Positions 16,232-25,191 of a stretch of DNA of 45,393 nucleotides are shown in pieces. The notes beneath the pieces are model-generated. The model was not told the origin of the DNA and searched no databases. It worked only from the letters and a program-made list of their open reading frames with translations. The position numbers and the translations under genes were made by a program. The DNA lies in the NCBI GenBank assembly GCA_018056725.1, contig JAGPFF010000015.1, positions 1 to 45,393 of the forward strand. The letters run 5' to 3'. This stretch comes from Anaerolineaceae bacterium. Its GTDB lineage: Bacteria; Chloroflexota; Anaerolineae; Anaerolineales; Anaerolineaceae. Position 1 is the stretch's first letter, and every line of letters begins with the position of its first letter.

Positions 16232-16975
16232 TCAATTGGTGAGGTTATCCACCAGAAGTAACAGGTTGGCGTAGAGCTCATCCAAAGCCGCCTTGGCATT
16301 GTCGATTTCAGTAAGTGAGAGGTTGGTGCTGGCGGCATCCAATTTCTCTGTAAACCCTGAAAGAGCGTCTTTCTCCACATCGGTTGCCTCGAGTGCCTTG
16401 AGGTCAGCGCGCGCGAAGTTAATCGCCTGTCTTGCAGCGGCTACATCTTCTTTCTCCAATGCCAGCCGGGCTGAACTTACATCTACCAGGAATTTGTAGG
16501 AAATGTTGGTCTTTTGTAGGGTGGCAATCTCATTTTGAAGATCTTCCTGTAAAAATTTAAAGCTTTGCAGTTCACTTTTTGTAAGATCGAGTTCAGTTTG
16601 GGCATCTCGATACTGCTTGAGCGCCTGGTTATAGTCAGAGGTTAAGGATGCCACTTTAGCGTCGCTGTCAGCCGCTGCGACATCGGCTGCCTCTTTGAGG
16701 GGTTGATATTGGGTAAAGTAGAACGTCGCCATTCCCCCGAGGAAAAATACCACTGCGATAATCAACCAGGTAAGCAGCTTTGAACCGAAGCTTTGTTTTG
16801 GTTTGGGTTGACCGATGGCAGGTTTGACTTCAGCTGTGGCGGGAGGTACTGGACTTGGAGTGCTTTCCACAGGGGCAGGCGCGGGCTCATTTACCGCACT
16901 GGGGATGGAGGAGGCAGCGGGTGTTTCCTCCGCCCGAGAATCATCTGAAGAGGGGTTAGAATTTTCAGTTTCCAT
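16232..16975 (-). CDS. Membrane-anchored coiled-coil protein
   Basis: A 247-residue protein of no family I recognise. Its layout is clear: an acidic and Pro/Ala/Ser-rich cytoplasmic N-terminus (residues 1-60), one membrane helix LLTWLIIAVVFFLGGMATFYF (about 67-88), then long helices with heptad character (residues ~95-245), including DAQTELDLTKSELQSFKFLQEDLQNEIATLQK. The C-terminal part contains two similar Ala-rich helical repeats (ARQAINFARADLKAL and NAKAALDELYANLLLL). It has a good AAAGGAG site. It is probably a structural or scaffolding envelope protein; nothing suggests an enzyme. It is convergent with the baeRF gene and divergent from murJ. Confidence 0.7.
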   Translation of the reverse strand: METENSNPSSDDSRAEETPAASSIPSAVNEPAPAPVESTPSPVPPATAEVKPAIGQPKPKQSFGSKLLTWLIIAVVFFLGGMATFYFTQYQPLKEAADVAAADSDAKVASLTSDYNQALKQYRDAQTELDLTKSELQSFKFLQEDLQNEIATLQKTNISYKFLVDVSSARLALEKEDVAAARQAINFARADLKALEATDVEKDALSGFTEKLDAASTNLSLTEIDNAKAALDELYANLLLLVDNLTN

Positions 16976-17091
16976 GGAGTTCTCCTTTCGATATGGAATT
17001 CCTCTTGAACAACCATAAACCTAAAAAGCGAATGTGTCAATGTGATCCAATGTGAAGGGGTCCTCTGCTCAGGATAACCGGACATCTGGTT

Positions 17092-17097
17092 TATAAT
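17092..17097 (+). promoter_or_regulatory. -10 of murJ, predicted leaderless
   Basis: A perfect TATAAT ends 7 nt before the murJ ATG, and no Shine-Dalgarno is present. I see no good -35 at 16-18 nt. Confidence 0.5.
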
Positions 17098-17104
17098 CTT
17101 CGTT

Positions 17105-18718
17105 ATGGAATCATCGCCGGTGCCTGAAGGCACAGAAAATCGCCGGATTGCCCGTGATGCGGCAACCGTTATGATCGCGATCATTCTGGGTCAGGTTTTC
17201 AGTCTGCTTTCTTCCATTTTGATCACCAACGCCTTTGGCACGGGGATTGCCAACGAGGCTTTCAATGCTTCCAATCGGCTGCCGGATATTCTTTATCAAC
17301 TGGTAGCCGGGGGAGCGCTGGCTTCCGCTTTCATCCCCACTTTCACGACATTACTGACCCGTGGAGAGCGGGCAAAAGCCTGGAAACTGGCTTCTGCTAT
17401 TGCCTCAATCATCACCTTCATCTTCATCGTGGCAGGTGTGGTGATTGTCATCTTTGCTCCCTGGGTTGTTCGACACATTCTGGCTCCAGGTTTTACCGAC
17501 CCCGAAAAATTCAATTTGACCGTTGACCTGGTACGGATTCAAATGTTGGCTCCGGTGATATTCGGCATCAGCGGTCTCATTATCGGGATCTTGAATTCTC
17601 ACCGCAGCTTTTTATGGCCCGCGCTGGCGCCAATGATGTATTCCATTGGCAAAATCCTTGGCGTCCTGCTGCTTGCGCCCTCGCTGGGGGTTTATGGACT
17701 CGCCATCGGTGTGGTGGGCGGCGCTTTGATGCATGGTCTCATTCAGCTCCCCGCGCTGCTCAAGCTGCCGCAGCGGAAATTCACCTTTACTCTCGGGCAA
17801 GATTTACCTGAAGTGAAGGAGGTGGCGCGGTTGATGGGACCGCGGGTGCTGGGGGTGGCATTTGTCCAACTTAACTTTCTGGTCAACACCCGTTTGGCAT
17901 CCACCATGCCTCTGGGCAGTGTAACTGCGTTGACGCTTGGTTTTGCCCTGATGATGATCCCGGAAGCGGCAATTGCCCAGGCAATAGCGATTGCAGCGCT
18001 GCCTGCTTTCTCCACGCAGGTTGCCATGGGGCATCTGGATGAGATGCGCCGTTCGCTGGCGGCTTTATTAAGAGGCTTGCTCTTCTTGGCAGTGCCGGCT
18101 TCACTGGGGTTGATCCTGTTGCGGGTGCCGCTGGTGACGCTAATCTATCAGCGAGGTGAGTTTAATCCACACTCCACCCAACTGGTGGCATGGGCGCTGC
18201 TTTGGTATGCGGCGGGTCTCGTCGGTCACAGTGTGGTTGAAATCGTCTCGCGCGCGTTTTATGCGTTGCATGATACCAAAACCCCCGTCATGATCGGGGT
18301 GGTGGCAATGAGTCTGAATATTGCTTTAAGCTTTGCACTGCAATCTCTTTTCCTCGCCCATGGGCTCATGCCTCATGGTGCCCTGGCTCTGGCAAATACG
18401 ATAGCCACCTTTCTAGAAATGGGTGCGCTCTTGTTTTTCATGCGCAGGCGTCTTTCGGGATTGGAAGGGAAAAGAGTGCTCAATGGATTTTTGCAGGCGC
18501 TACTGGGTGCAGGCGTGATGTCACTGGCATTATGGGGCTGGATGCATCTGGTGAATGGACTCTCGCTGCTCCCGACGGCGAACGCTGCTCTGAGCTCGCT
18601 GGGCGGAATCGTCATCGGTGTATTGGTTTATGGACTCAGCCTTTATTGGATTAGAGTGCCCGAAATGAGCCTGATCTTGAAGGAAATTCGCAAACGATTG
18701 GTAAAAAAAACAGCCTAA
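17105..18718 (+). CDS. murJ: Lipid II flippase MurJ (MviN)
   Basis: A 537-residue polytopic protein of the MOP superfamily that moves lipid II across the membrane for peptidoglycan synthesis. Family marks include NAFNASNRLPDILYQLVAGGALASAFIPTF-type sequence in the first helices (residues ~30-80), an LAPVIFGISGLIIGILNS segment, and RAFYALHDTKTPVMIG in the C-terminal lobe. About fourteen hydrophobic segments are visible, as expected. Its presence implies a peptidoglycan wall. The start lacks a ribosome-binding site but lies 7 nt after a TATAAT. A nitroreductase gene follows at 12 nt. Confidence 0.93.
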   Translation: MESSPVPEGTENRRIARDAATVMIAIILGQVFSLLSSILITNAFGTGIANEAFNASNRLPDILYQLVAGGALASAFIPTFTTLLTRGERAKAWKLASAIASIITFIFIVAGVVIVIFAPWVVRHILAPGFTDPEKFNLTVDLVRIQMLAPVIFGISGLIIGILNSHRSFLWPALAPMMYSIGKILGVLLLAPSLGVYGLAIGVVGGALMHGLIQLPALLKLPQRKFTFTLGQDLPEVKEVARLMGPRVLGVAFVQLNFLVNTRLASTMPLGSVTALTLGFALMMIPEAAIAQAIAIAALPAFSTQVAMGHLDEMRRSLAALLRGLLFLAVPASLGLILLRVPLVTLIYQRGEFNPHSTQLVAWALLWYAAGLVGHSVVEIVSRAFYALHDTKTPVMIGVVAMSLNIALSFALQSLFLAHGLMPHGALALANTIATFLEMGALLFFMRRRLSGLEGKRVLNGFLQALLGAGVMSLALWGWMHLVNGLSLLPTANAALSSLGGIVIGVLVYGLSLYWIRVPEMSLILKEIRKRLVKKTA

Positions 18719-18730
18719 TAAGGAGGATCG

Positions 18731-19486
18731 ATGGACAATAATTCCGGTCATGAGTTTATGGTAAAGACTCGTTACGAAAATCTCAGCCCTTCCCCGCAAA
18801 ACGGTGGTGTGATCTCTCAGCCGCCCCTCGAATTGCCCGTCCCGCCGGGCGTGGAGCTGATCCCTTTACCCAAGCCGTCTGAACTGAGCGTCCCGGCGAT
18901 GGATCTTCGTAACGCGATTGAACAGCGCCGCACGATCCGTGCCTACAGCCAGGAAGCGCTCTCGCTGGAGGAATTGACTTACCTGCTGTGGGTCTCACAG
19001 GGTGTGAAGAGGGTTTCGACTCGTCCATCAACTGCCCGCACCGTGCCCTCCGCTGGAGCGCGGCATGCTTTTGAAACCTGGCTGCTCATCAATCGGGTAA
19101 ATCAACTCGAAAAGGGGCTCTATCGTTATGTGGCGATTGAAAACGCCCTCCTCCCGCTCGAGGCTTCTGCGGATATTGCGGAAAAGCTCGCTCATGCCTG
19201 CCATGACCAGCCGCAAATTACCAACAGCGCAGTAACCTTCTTTTGGGTTGCCATTGTGGAGCGCATGTACTGGCGTTATGTGGAGCGTGGTTACCGTTAC
19301 CTTCATTTGGATGCCGGGCATGTCTGCCAAAATCTGGCGCTGGGTGCCGAACAATTGGGTTGCGGAATCTGCCCGATTGCGGCGTTTGATGATGAATTGC
19401 TTAACGCAACGCTGGGTCTGGATGGCAGGAATCTTTTTGTGATCTATCTGGCGAGTGTCGGGAAGAAACCCCCAAAAGGGGCATAG
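18731..19486 (+). CDS. SagB/ThcOx-type nitroreductase-family oxidoreductase
   Basis: A 251-residue FMN-dependent protein of the nitroreductase superfamily, SagB-type branch: MDLRNAIEQRRTIRAYSQEALSLEELTYLLWVSQG (residues ~55-92) is the typical first FMN-phosphate-binding segment, TVPSAGARHAFETWLLINRV follows, and YLHLDAGHVCQNLALGAEQLGCG is the usual dimer/FMN helix. SagB-type enzymes oxidise azolines in RiPP toxins, but many members stand alone; there is no cyclodehydratase, precursor peptide or transporter here, so a natural-product role is not supported. An AAGGAGG site precedes the ATG, 12 nt after murJ. A hairpin terminator ends the unit. Confidence 0.82.
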   Translation: MDNNSGHEFMVKTRYENLSPSPQNGGVISQPPLELPVPPGVELIPLPKPSELSVPAMDLRNAIEQRRTIRAYSQEALSLEELTYLLWVSQGVKRVSTRPSTARTVPSAGARHAFETWLLINRVNQLEKGLYRYVAIENALLPLEASADIAEKLAHACHDQPQITNSAVTFFWVAIVERMYWRYVERGYRYLHLDAGHVCQNLALGAEQLGCGICPIAAFDDELLNATLGLDGRNLFVIYLASVGKKPPKGA

Positions 19487-19505
19487 ATGTTCTGGCAGTA
19501 AAAAT

Positions 19506-19533
19506 AACCGGTTTCATGTTGAAACCGGTTTTT
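19506..19533 (+). terminator. Bidirectional terminator between nitroreductase and pfkA
   Basis: AACCGGTTTCA and TGAAACCGGTT form a perfect 11-bp stem with a 3-nt loop. There is a T run after it on the plus strand and a T-rich run on the minus strand, between two convergent genes. Confidence 0.9.
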
Positions 19534-19554
19534 CATCCTGATATTGGATGCGAA

Positions 19555-20535
19555 CTATCTTGCCAGAATATTTGCCATTTCGATGTAGTCTTTGGAAAGA
19601 ACTTTTTTATTGCTGATCACCTCATCAATGGGAATTGCAACCACGTCGCGTCCGTCTAACGCCGTCATGACGCCGGATTGCCCTTCGAGGAGAAATTGCA
19701 CTGCCTTGACCCCAAAACGAGAGGAGAGCAGGCGATCGAATGCAGTGGGTTTGCCGCCGCGCTGCACATGCCCCAGAATGGTGACGCGCGTGGTGAAACC
19801 GATATCCATGGCGTCAATCATTTCACCCAGTTCGGTAGTATGGGGTTTGAACCCTTCGGCAACCACGATAATGGCGTGAGTTTTACCACGGCGGTAGGAT
19901 TCATCAATGGCGTGGGCAACCTCTTTGGGGGAGGTTTTCTTTTCCGGGATAAGTACAAGCTCGGCACCGGTCACGATGCCCGCTTGTACAGCCAGATAAC
20001 CTGACTCCCGCCCCATGGTTTCCACCAGGAACGCGCGGTTATGAGAGGAGGCGGTATCCCGTAATTTATCGATGGCGTCCACGATGGTATTCAGTGCAGT
20101 GTCGACGCCAATGCACATATCGGTGCCGTAAATATCATTGTCAATGCTGGCTGGTACTCCGATGACTGGAATGCCCTGATGGGCAAGTTTTTGTGCCCCG
20201 GCGAGAGAGCCATCTCCACCGGCGATTATAATAGCATCGAGTTCCGCGTTATTAATCTGCCGCACTGCTTCCCGTTGCCCCGAGGCATCGCGGAATTCCT
20301 TGCTGCGTGCAGTTTGCAGGATCGTCCCGCCACGCTGTAGAATGCCCCCCACTTCACGAATACCCAGTTCGCGCAACTTTCCGTGGATCAAGCCTTCAAA
20401 GCCACCCTCCACCCCCATGACGCGAATATTGTTGGCGGCTGCTGTTCGCACGACCGCCCGGATAAATGGATTCATCCCCGGAGCGTCTCCACCCGAGGTC
20501 ATAACACCAATTTTACGAATTTCACCTGTCATCAT
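19555..20535 (-). CDS. pfkA: ATP-dependent 6-phosphofructokinase
   Basis: A 326-residue group-A phosphofructokinase that commits glucose to glycolysis. It has GVMTSGGDAPGMNPFIRA at the N-terminus, GGDGS (residues 106-110), whose Gly marks ATP rather than pyrophosphate use, and the catalytic PASIDNDIYGTD loop (about 128-139) in which Ser130 replaces the usual Thr while the base Asp132 is kept. METMGRESGYLA and GHVQRGGKPTAFDR are the remaining family blocks. Two ATGs are adjacent; AGGTG spacing slightly favours the second (20532). It starts 12 nt after the dnaE stop and must be transcribed with it unless a promoter lies inside dnaE. Confidence 0.94.
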   Translation of the reverse strand: MMTGEIRKIGVMTSGGDAPGMNPFIRAVVRTAAANNIRVMGVEGGFEGLIHGKLRELGIREVGGILQRGGTILQTARSKEFRDASGQREAVRQINNAELDAIIIAGGDGSLAGAQKLAHQGIPVIGVPASIDNDIYGTDMCIGVDTALNTIVDAIDKLRDTASSHNRAFLVETMGRESGYLAVQAGIVTGAELVLIPEKKTSPKEVAHAIDESYRRGKTHAIIVVAEGFKPHTTELGEMIDAMDIGFTTRVTILGHVQRGGKPTAFDRLLSSRFGVKAVQFLLEGQSGVMTALDGRDVVAIPIDEVISNKKVLSKDYIEMANILAR

Positions 20536-20547
20536 TCACCTGTTGCT

Positions 20548-23500
20548 TCAACCAATAGTTTCTACCCTGATGTTGTCTTTTCCAACAATCTCAGTCAATT
20601 GATTGATCATATCATTATTTACATCTGTAGTGTGATTCGGAAAATCAAGCAGGTGGCGAAAACCGTGTTCATAGACCAGAAAACAAAAGCGATCACGTCC
20701 GGGAAAAGAATTCAAAACGCCATGGATCCTGTGCATCCGGCGCAAGTCGCGCTCTTTTTCTCCACTGGAGCGGATGGTTACGGTGATCATGTGAGTTTCG
20801 TTTTTCTTTCCTGAAGGGATATCGGGAGTGAGGGGAGAGATCATCATGGGGGGTTTAATATAATCCTCCTGGGTGGAATTTTCATCATGCAGATTGTTGT
20901 CAGGATTCACCGCTGGTTCGGTTTCTGATGCCAGGGGCGCAACCTGTGCCGCAGGAGCCTCGCGGAGAGAATTTCCGCTTTTGTTAATCTGATGATCTTC
21001 AACCGGCACAGTTGTCCAGGAGGATTCTTCGGCGGAAAGCGGAGGTTCCTGGTACTGCTCCGCAGCATCAAGATAGCGCGAGGTTTCAAAATCTGTCTGC
21101 CAGGTGTCGTTCTCTTCCGGCAGATCATCTTCCTGCCGAGCTTTTTTCTCCTGATAGATACGGAGGTCTTCTTCCCGCAGGAGGCTTATGGAATCCACCA
21201 GTACTTTGGGTTCAGCGCCTTCAGCGTCCACGGATCCAGCGGCAGTGATCACCGCTTCCATCTGTACCAAGGCGCCATATTTTTCCCAGGCTTTGGGAAA
21301 AACGATTAATTCAATCGATCCTTGAATATCCTCAATGGTCACAAACGCCATTTGCTGGTTATTCTTGCGGGTCGTGGTCATGCGAATGCGGGTAATCATA
21401 CCTGCAACCGTGACTTTTTGTTTGTGAGAGGCTTCTGCCAGATCCTTGGCGAAATGAGACACGCGTTCACGCATCAGCGGGATGAAGGGGGAAATTGGAT
21501 GATCGGAAACATATAAGCCGATTAATTCCTTCTCCCATTCGAGCTGCAGGCGGCGATCCTCGGGCAACGTGTTGGACAGGTGAACTTCATCTTCAACGCC
21601 GGCAACGCTGCCAAAAATACTCAGCTGCCCGCATTCTGAGGCGCGGAAGTGATTGTTGCTGATGGAGATCATCGTATCCACCACTTCCAGGATCGCCCGG
21701 CGCGGACCGAAGCCATCCAGTGCCCCCACTCGAATCAGGCACTCCAGGCTGCGCTTTCCTACCCGGTGCAGGTCGACCCGCCGGATGAAATCATTGAGAT
21801 CCTTGAACTTACCCTGCTGGCGGGCTTCGAGGATGAGATTGACCGATGTTTCCCCCACATTCTTGACCGCGCCTAACCCAAAGCGTATCGCAGAGCGATT
21901 ACCCGGGTAATCTTCAATTGAAAAATCCCACTGGCTGTTGTTGACGTCCGGGGGAAGAACATCAATCCCCATCGAACGGGCATCCGCCACATAGAAGGCT
22001 ACCTTGGAGGTTTCATTTTTGGTTACCGAAAGCAGGGCGGTCATATACTCAACCGTATAGCGCAGTTTGAGGTAAGCCGTCTGCACGGCAATCATGCCGT
22101 AATCCGCTGCGTGGCTCTTGTTAAATCCGTAACGGGCAAAGTTCTCCCAACCCTCGAAAATTTCACGCGCTTTCTTTTCGGAAATCCCATTCTTTTGCGC
22201 GCCAGCGATAAATTTGTTTTTGTGCTTTTCAATTGACTCTTTGATTTTCTTGGAGATGGCTTTTCGCAGGTCATCCGCTTCAGCGGGTGTATAAGCAGCC
22301 AGTTCCATTACCGCCATCATCAATTGCTCCTGATAAACAGGCAAGCCGTAGGTTTCCTTAAATACTTTTTCCATCGTCGGGTGTTCATACGTGACCGGTT
22401 CCTCATTGTGCATGCGGCGGATGTATTGAGGAATAAAGTCCATTGGACCGGGTCGGAAAAGCGCGACCATGGCGATAATGTGGCTTAGATCATGCGGTTT
22501 CATTTGTGTGATATAGCGCGTCATACCGTTGCCTTCCAGTTGGAAGAGCCCTGCGGTATGACCCTTGCTGATAAACTCAAAGGTTTCCGGGTCGTCGAGA
22601 GGAATGTTATTCAAATTCAGGTCAATTTGATGACGCTCTTTGATCATCTTGCATGCTCTGTGCATCACGGTCAGTGTAGCAAGCCCAAGAAAGTCGACCT
22701 TGAGCAACCCCAGTTTGGTGATGATATTCATCTCAAATTGTGTAACGGATTTAATGGGCGACTCTTCAGCATTACTGGTAGGTCGGTGAAGCGGAAGATA
22801 TTCCAGCAGAGGTACATCCGTAATGACCACACCCGCAGCGTGTGTGCCAGCATTGCGGGCAACGCCTTCCATGTTGGCGGCGGTGTCAATTAGTTCCTTA
22901 ACATATCCGCCTTCCTCGTAAATCGCTTTGAATTCGGGAGATTTATCCAGCGCCTTGGCGATTGTAACAACCTGTTCCTCTGGAATGGTAGCTGGGACAG
23001 TTTTGGAGATGCGATCGACTTCGGAGAGCGGGATATCCATTACGCGACCAACATCCCGAATCGCAGCGCGCGCGCCCAGCGTGCCGAAGGTGATAATTTG
23101 TGCCACTTTTTCGCTGCCGTAACGCTCAGCGCAGTATTGCAGCATTTGCGCTCGTTTGTCATCCTGAAAATCAAGGTCAATATCCGGCATTTCAGCACGT
23201 GCCGGGTTGAGGAAGCGTTCAAAAAGCAAGCCATGTCTGAGCGGTTCGATAAGAGTAATATCCAGTGAATAAGCTACGATTGAACCGGCGCCGGATCCAC
23301 GGGTGTTGTACCAGATCTCGTTGGTGCGCGCGTAGCGGCAGAGATCCCATACGATCAAAAAGTAAGCATCAAACCCCATATCGTGGATGATCTTGAGTTC
23401 ATGTTCCAGCCGTTCACGAACTTCAGGATCTCTGCCGCGTCCGCCATATTTACGTTCAATGCCTTCCTCGCAAAGTTTGCGCAGGTAGGTTTCCGTAGTA

Positions 23501-24372
23501 AATCCTTCGGGAACCGGGAAAAGGGGCAGATGATAGCCCTTCTTGATTAAATCCACATTGCAGCGTTCAGCAATCTCAAGTGTGTTGCTCAGCGCAAGCG
23601 GCAAATCCGGGAAGAGGCTTGCCATTTCCTGCGGTGAGCGCATATAAAAGGTATTTGCTCCCATCTTCATCCGGTTTGGGTCCGATAGGAGTGACCCGGT
23701 TTGGATGGCGAGCATAATGTCCTGCAGGCGGGCATCCTCTGGGTTAATGTAATGGGAATCGTTGGTGGCAATGTATTTAAGGTTGTAGTGTTTACTCAAA
23801 TCGAGCAGGGTGCGGTTAAGCTCCGGCAATTCGCGTATTGGGTGATTTTGAAGCTCGATGAAGAAATTATTCTTCCCGAAGGTTTCCAAGTACCACTCAA
23901 GAACCTGCTGACCGGCTTCCACCCCTTTATTGAGGATGGTGCGTGGCACCTCACCAGACATGCACGACGTGGTGGCGATGATTCCTTCGCTATGGGCAGC
24001 CAGAAAGTCGTGATCCACCCGGGGGTAATAATAAAATCCTTCCAGTTGCGCGGCGCTGGCAATTCTAAGCAGATTCTTGTAACCAATTTCGTTTTCCGCC
24101 AGCAACACCAGATGGTAGGAATGTTTGTCCTTTTGCGGATCGCGATCCTTCATAGTGCGGGCAGCGACATACGCTTCCAGCCCGATGATCGGTTTCACGC
24201 CCTCTTCCATGGCGGTTTTAAAGAAATCAATCACACCGAACATGGTGCCGTGGTCGGTAATGGCGACCGAGGTCATCCCCATTTCCTTGACGCGTTTGAT
24301 CAGCTTTTTGATGTTGCTAAAGCCATCCAACAGGGAGTATTCCGTATGTACATGGAGATGGGCGAATGACAT
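20548..24372 (-). CDS. dnaE: DNA polymerase III alpha subunit
   Basis: A 1274-residue replicative polymerase. The PHP domain (residues 1-~220) keeps metal-binding residues: HLHVH (5-9), TDHG (39-42) and NDSHY (204-208), unlike the degenerate E. coli domain, so a built-in 3'-5' exonuclease is possible. The polymerase core has RGSGAGS (~358-364) and the catalytic aspartates in PDIDLDF (Asp397, Asp399). A helix-hairpin-helix region and an OB fold (VTVAGMITRIRMTTTRKNN) follow. An unusual Glu/Pro/Ser-rich linker of ~100 residues precedes a final ~80-residue domain (MITVTIRSS to the end). It is preceded by an extended -10 and a short leader with GAAAGAG. Confidence 0.96.
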   Translation of the reverse strand: MSFAHLHVHTEYSLLDGFSNIKKLIKRVKEMGMTSVAITDHGTMFGVIDFFKTAMEEGVKPIIGLEAYVAARTMKDRDPQKDKHSYHLVLLAENEIGYKNLLRIASAAQLEGFYYYPRVDHDFLAAHSEGIIATTSCMSGEVPRTILNKGVEAGQQVLEWYLETFGKNNFFIELQNHPIRELPELNRTLLDLSKHYNLKYIATNDSHYINPEDARLQDIMLAIQTGSLLSDPNRMKMGANTFYMRSPQEMASLFPDLPLALSNTLEIAERCNVDLIKKGYHLPLFPVPEGFTTETYLRKLCEEGIERKYGGRGRDPEVRERLEHELKIIHDMGFDAYFLIVWDLCRYARTNEIWYNTRGSGAGSIVAYSLDITLIEPLRHGLLFERFLNPARAEMPDIDLDFQDDKRAQMLQYCAERYGSEKVAQIITFGTLGARAAIRDVGRVMDIPLSEVDRISKTVPATIPEEQVVTIAKALDKSPEFKAIYEEGGYVKELIDTAANMEGVARNAGTHAAGVVITDVPLLEYLPLHRPTSNAEESPIKSVTQFEMNIITKLGLLKVDFLGLATLTVMHRACKMIKERHQIDLNLNNIPLDDPETFEFISKGHTAGLFQLEGNGMTRYITQMKPHDLSHIIAMVALFRPGPMDFIPQYIRRMHNEEPVTYEHPTMEKVFKETYGLPVYQEQLMMAVMELAAYTPAEADDLRKAISKKIKESIEKHKNKFIAGAQKNGISEKKAREIFEGWENFARYGFNKSHAADYGMIAVQTAYLKLRYTVEYMTALLSVTKNETSKVAFYVADARSMGIDVLPPDVNNSQWDFSIEDYPGNRSAIRFGLGAVKNVGETSVNLILEARQQGKFKDLNDFIRRVDLHRVGKRSLECLIRVGALDGFGPRRAILEVVDTMISISNNHFRASECGQLSIFGSVAGVEDEVHLSNTLPEDRRLQLEWEKELIGLYVSDHPISPFIPLMRERVSHFAKDLAEASHKQKVTVAGMITRIRMTTTRKNNQQMAFVTIEDIQGSIELIVFPKAWEKYGALVQMEAVITAAGSVDAEGAEPKVLVDSISLLREEDLRIYQEKKARQEDDLPEENDTWQTDFETSRYLDAAEQYQEPPLSAEESSWTTVPVEDHQINKSGNSLREAPAAQVAPLASETEPAVNPDNNLHDENSTQEDYIKPPMMISPLTPDIPSGKKNETHMITVTIRSSGEKERDLRRMHRIHGVLNSFPGRDRFCFLVYEHGFRHLLDFPNHTTDVNNDMINQLTEIVGKDNIRVETIG

Positions 24373-24408
24373 TTACCAGTAACTCTTTCTCTGTGATCTT
24401 CAAAAAAT

Positions 24409-24417
24409 ATTATAGCA
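24409..24417 (-). promoter_or_regulatory. Extended -10 promoter of dnaE-pfkA
   Basis: TGCTATAAT on the minus strand is a perfect extended -10. It predicts a leader of about 30 nt before the dnaE start. The -35 is poor, as is usual for extended -10 promoters. Confidence 0.65.
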
Positions 24418-24440
24418 TGTGGAAAATCGTGCACCCTTAA

Positions 24441-24492
24441 GAGGGAATTTTCTCATTTTAATTTTAAGAAATTTCCCTCGAGCAAGCGAGGG
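24441..24492. repeat. Overlapping, mutually exclusive inverted repeats
   Basis: GAGGGAATTTTCT (24441-24453) pairs with AGAAATTTCCCTC (24467-24479) with one mismatch in 13. The right arm shares CCCTC with a second hairpin, CCCTCG (24475-24480) against CGAGGG (24487-24492). Only one can form at a time. Confidence 0.5.
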
Positions 24493-24531
24493 ACTGGACA
24501 GAAAACGAGGAATTGAAATCCTCTTTTCATT

Positions 24532-24550
24532 AAGATTGGCATCCAATCTT
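24532..24550. repeat. Inverted repeat downstream of the CYTH gene
   Basis: AAGATTGG and CCAATCTT form a perfect 8-bp stem with a CAT loop, 12 nt beyond the CYTH stop codon. There is no T tract on the minus strand, so a terminator role is doubtful. Confidence 0.45.
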
Positions 24551-24561
24551 AAGAATGACGT

Positions 24562-25191
24562 TTACAGAAATGCTGGTGTATCCGCAGGCTTTACTCCCAG
24601 ATCTTGACCGGTAACTGGGATGGACATGAACTCCTGAAAAGTCAAATCGGTTGCGCTGATGTTCTCATTCTTCTTAAGCTGTTCAAAAAGTTCAAGGTAG
24701 CTTGCCTGGATGCGGTTTTCCCAGTTTAGCGCCAGGATACGGGTGGCAAGTTGAATGGCTGCGGGATCCTCCCCCTCAATCTCGGCAAAATGTCCATATG
24801 GCAGCTCGTCCAGCGAGATTTCCAGATTGTCGTAGTGGTATACAGCGCGATATTTTTCGTAACAATAGGTCTGAATATACCCCAAGCCTTCCAGAATTGC
24901 CCGCGCATTTTGAAGATTGTCGACCTCCACCTCAAATTCAGCGCGTACCCGCACACCCCCCTCCTGGCTGGATGGTCCTTTGAAGGTCATAGTGATCTTG
25001 TCAGCCTGGCGCAGCCGAAGGGCGCGACCGGAATTGCCAAGAGCGCGATCTGGTGTATCAAACCGGTAGTTAATTTCACGATGACGTGGGTTGACCGTGG
25101 TGGCACCAATCGCCAGCAGTCGGTCACGTAACCCGGATAGATCCAGGATGTAAAATTTCACTTCTTTTTCAAGAGTAGATTTATTCACCAT
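24562..25191 (-). CDS. CYTH-domain protein (class IV adenylate cyclase / thiamine triphosphatase fold)
   Basis: A 209-residue triphosphate tunnel enzyme. The signature ExExK is present at the N-terminus as EKEVK (Glu8, Glu10, Lys12), followed by a YRFDTP strand, RALRLRQ, KITMTFKGPS and RAEFEVEV, and later ISLDELPYGHFAEIEG, all alternating charged strands that line the tunnel. Class IV adenylate cyclase (CyaB), thiamine triphosphatase and inorganic triphosphatase share this fold, so the substrate is open. The open frame reaches 25224, but TGGAGG just before ATG 25191 decides the start. That start overlaps the end of the upstream membrane-protein gene by 11 nt. Confidence 0.82.
   Translation of the reverse strand: MVNKSTLEKEVKFYILDLSGLRDRLLAIGATTVNPRHREINYRFDTPDRALGNSGRALRLRQADKITMTFKGPSSQEGGVRVRAEFEVEVDNLQNARAILEGLGYIQTYCYEKYRAVYHYDNLEISLDELPYGHFAEIEGEDPAAIQLATRILALNWENRIQASYLELFEQLKKNENISATDLTFQEFMSIPVTGQDLGVKPADTPAFL

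Noticed and set aside
18731..19486. RiPP (SagB-type) biosynthesis cluster
   Set aside because: Only the nitroreductase-like gene is present; there is no cyclodehydratase, precursor peptide, protease or exporter nearby.
23701..24369. A 222-codon plus-strand frame opposite the dnaE 5' end
   Set aside because: It mirrors the conserved PHP domain, has no ribosome-binding site and no family resemblance.
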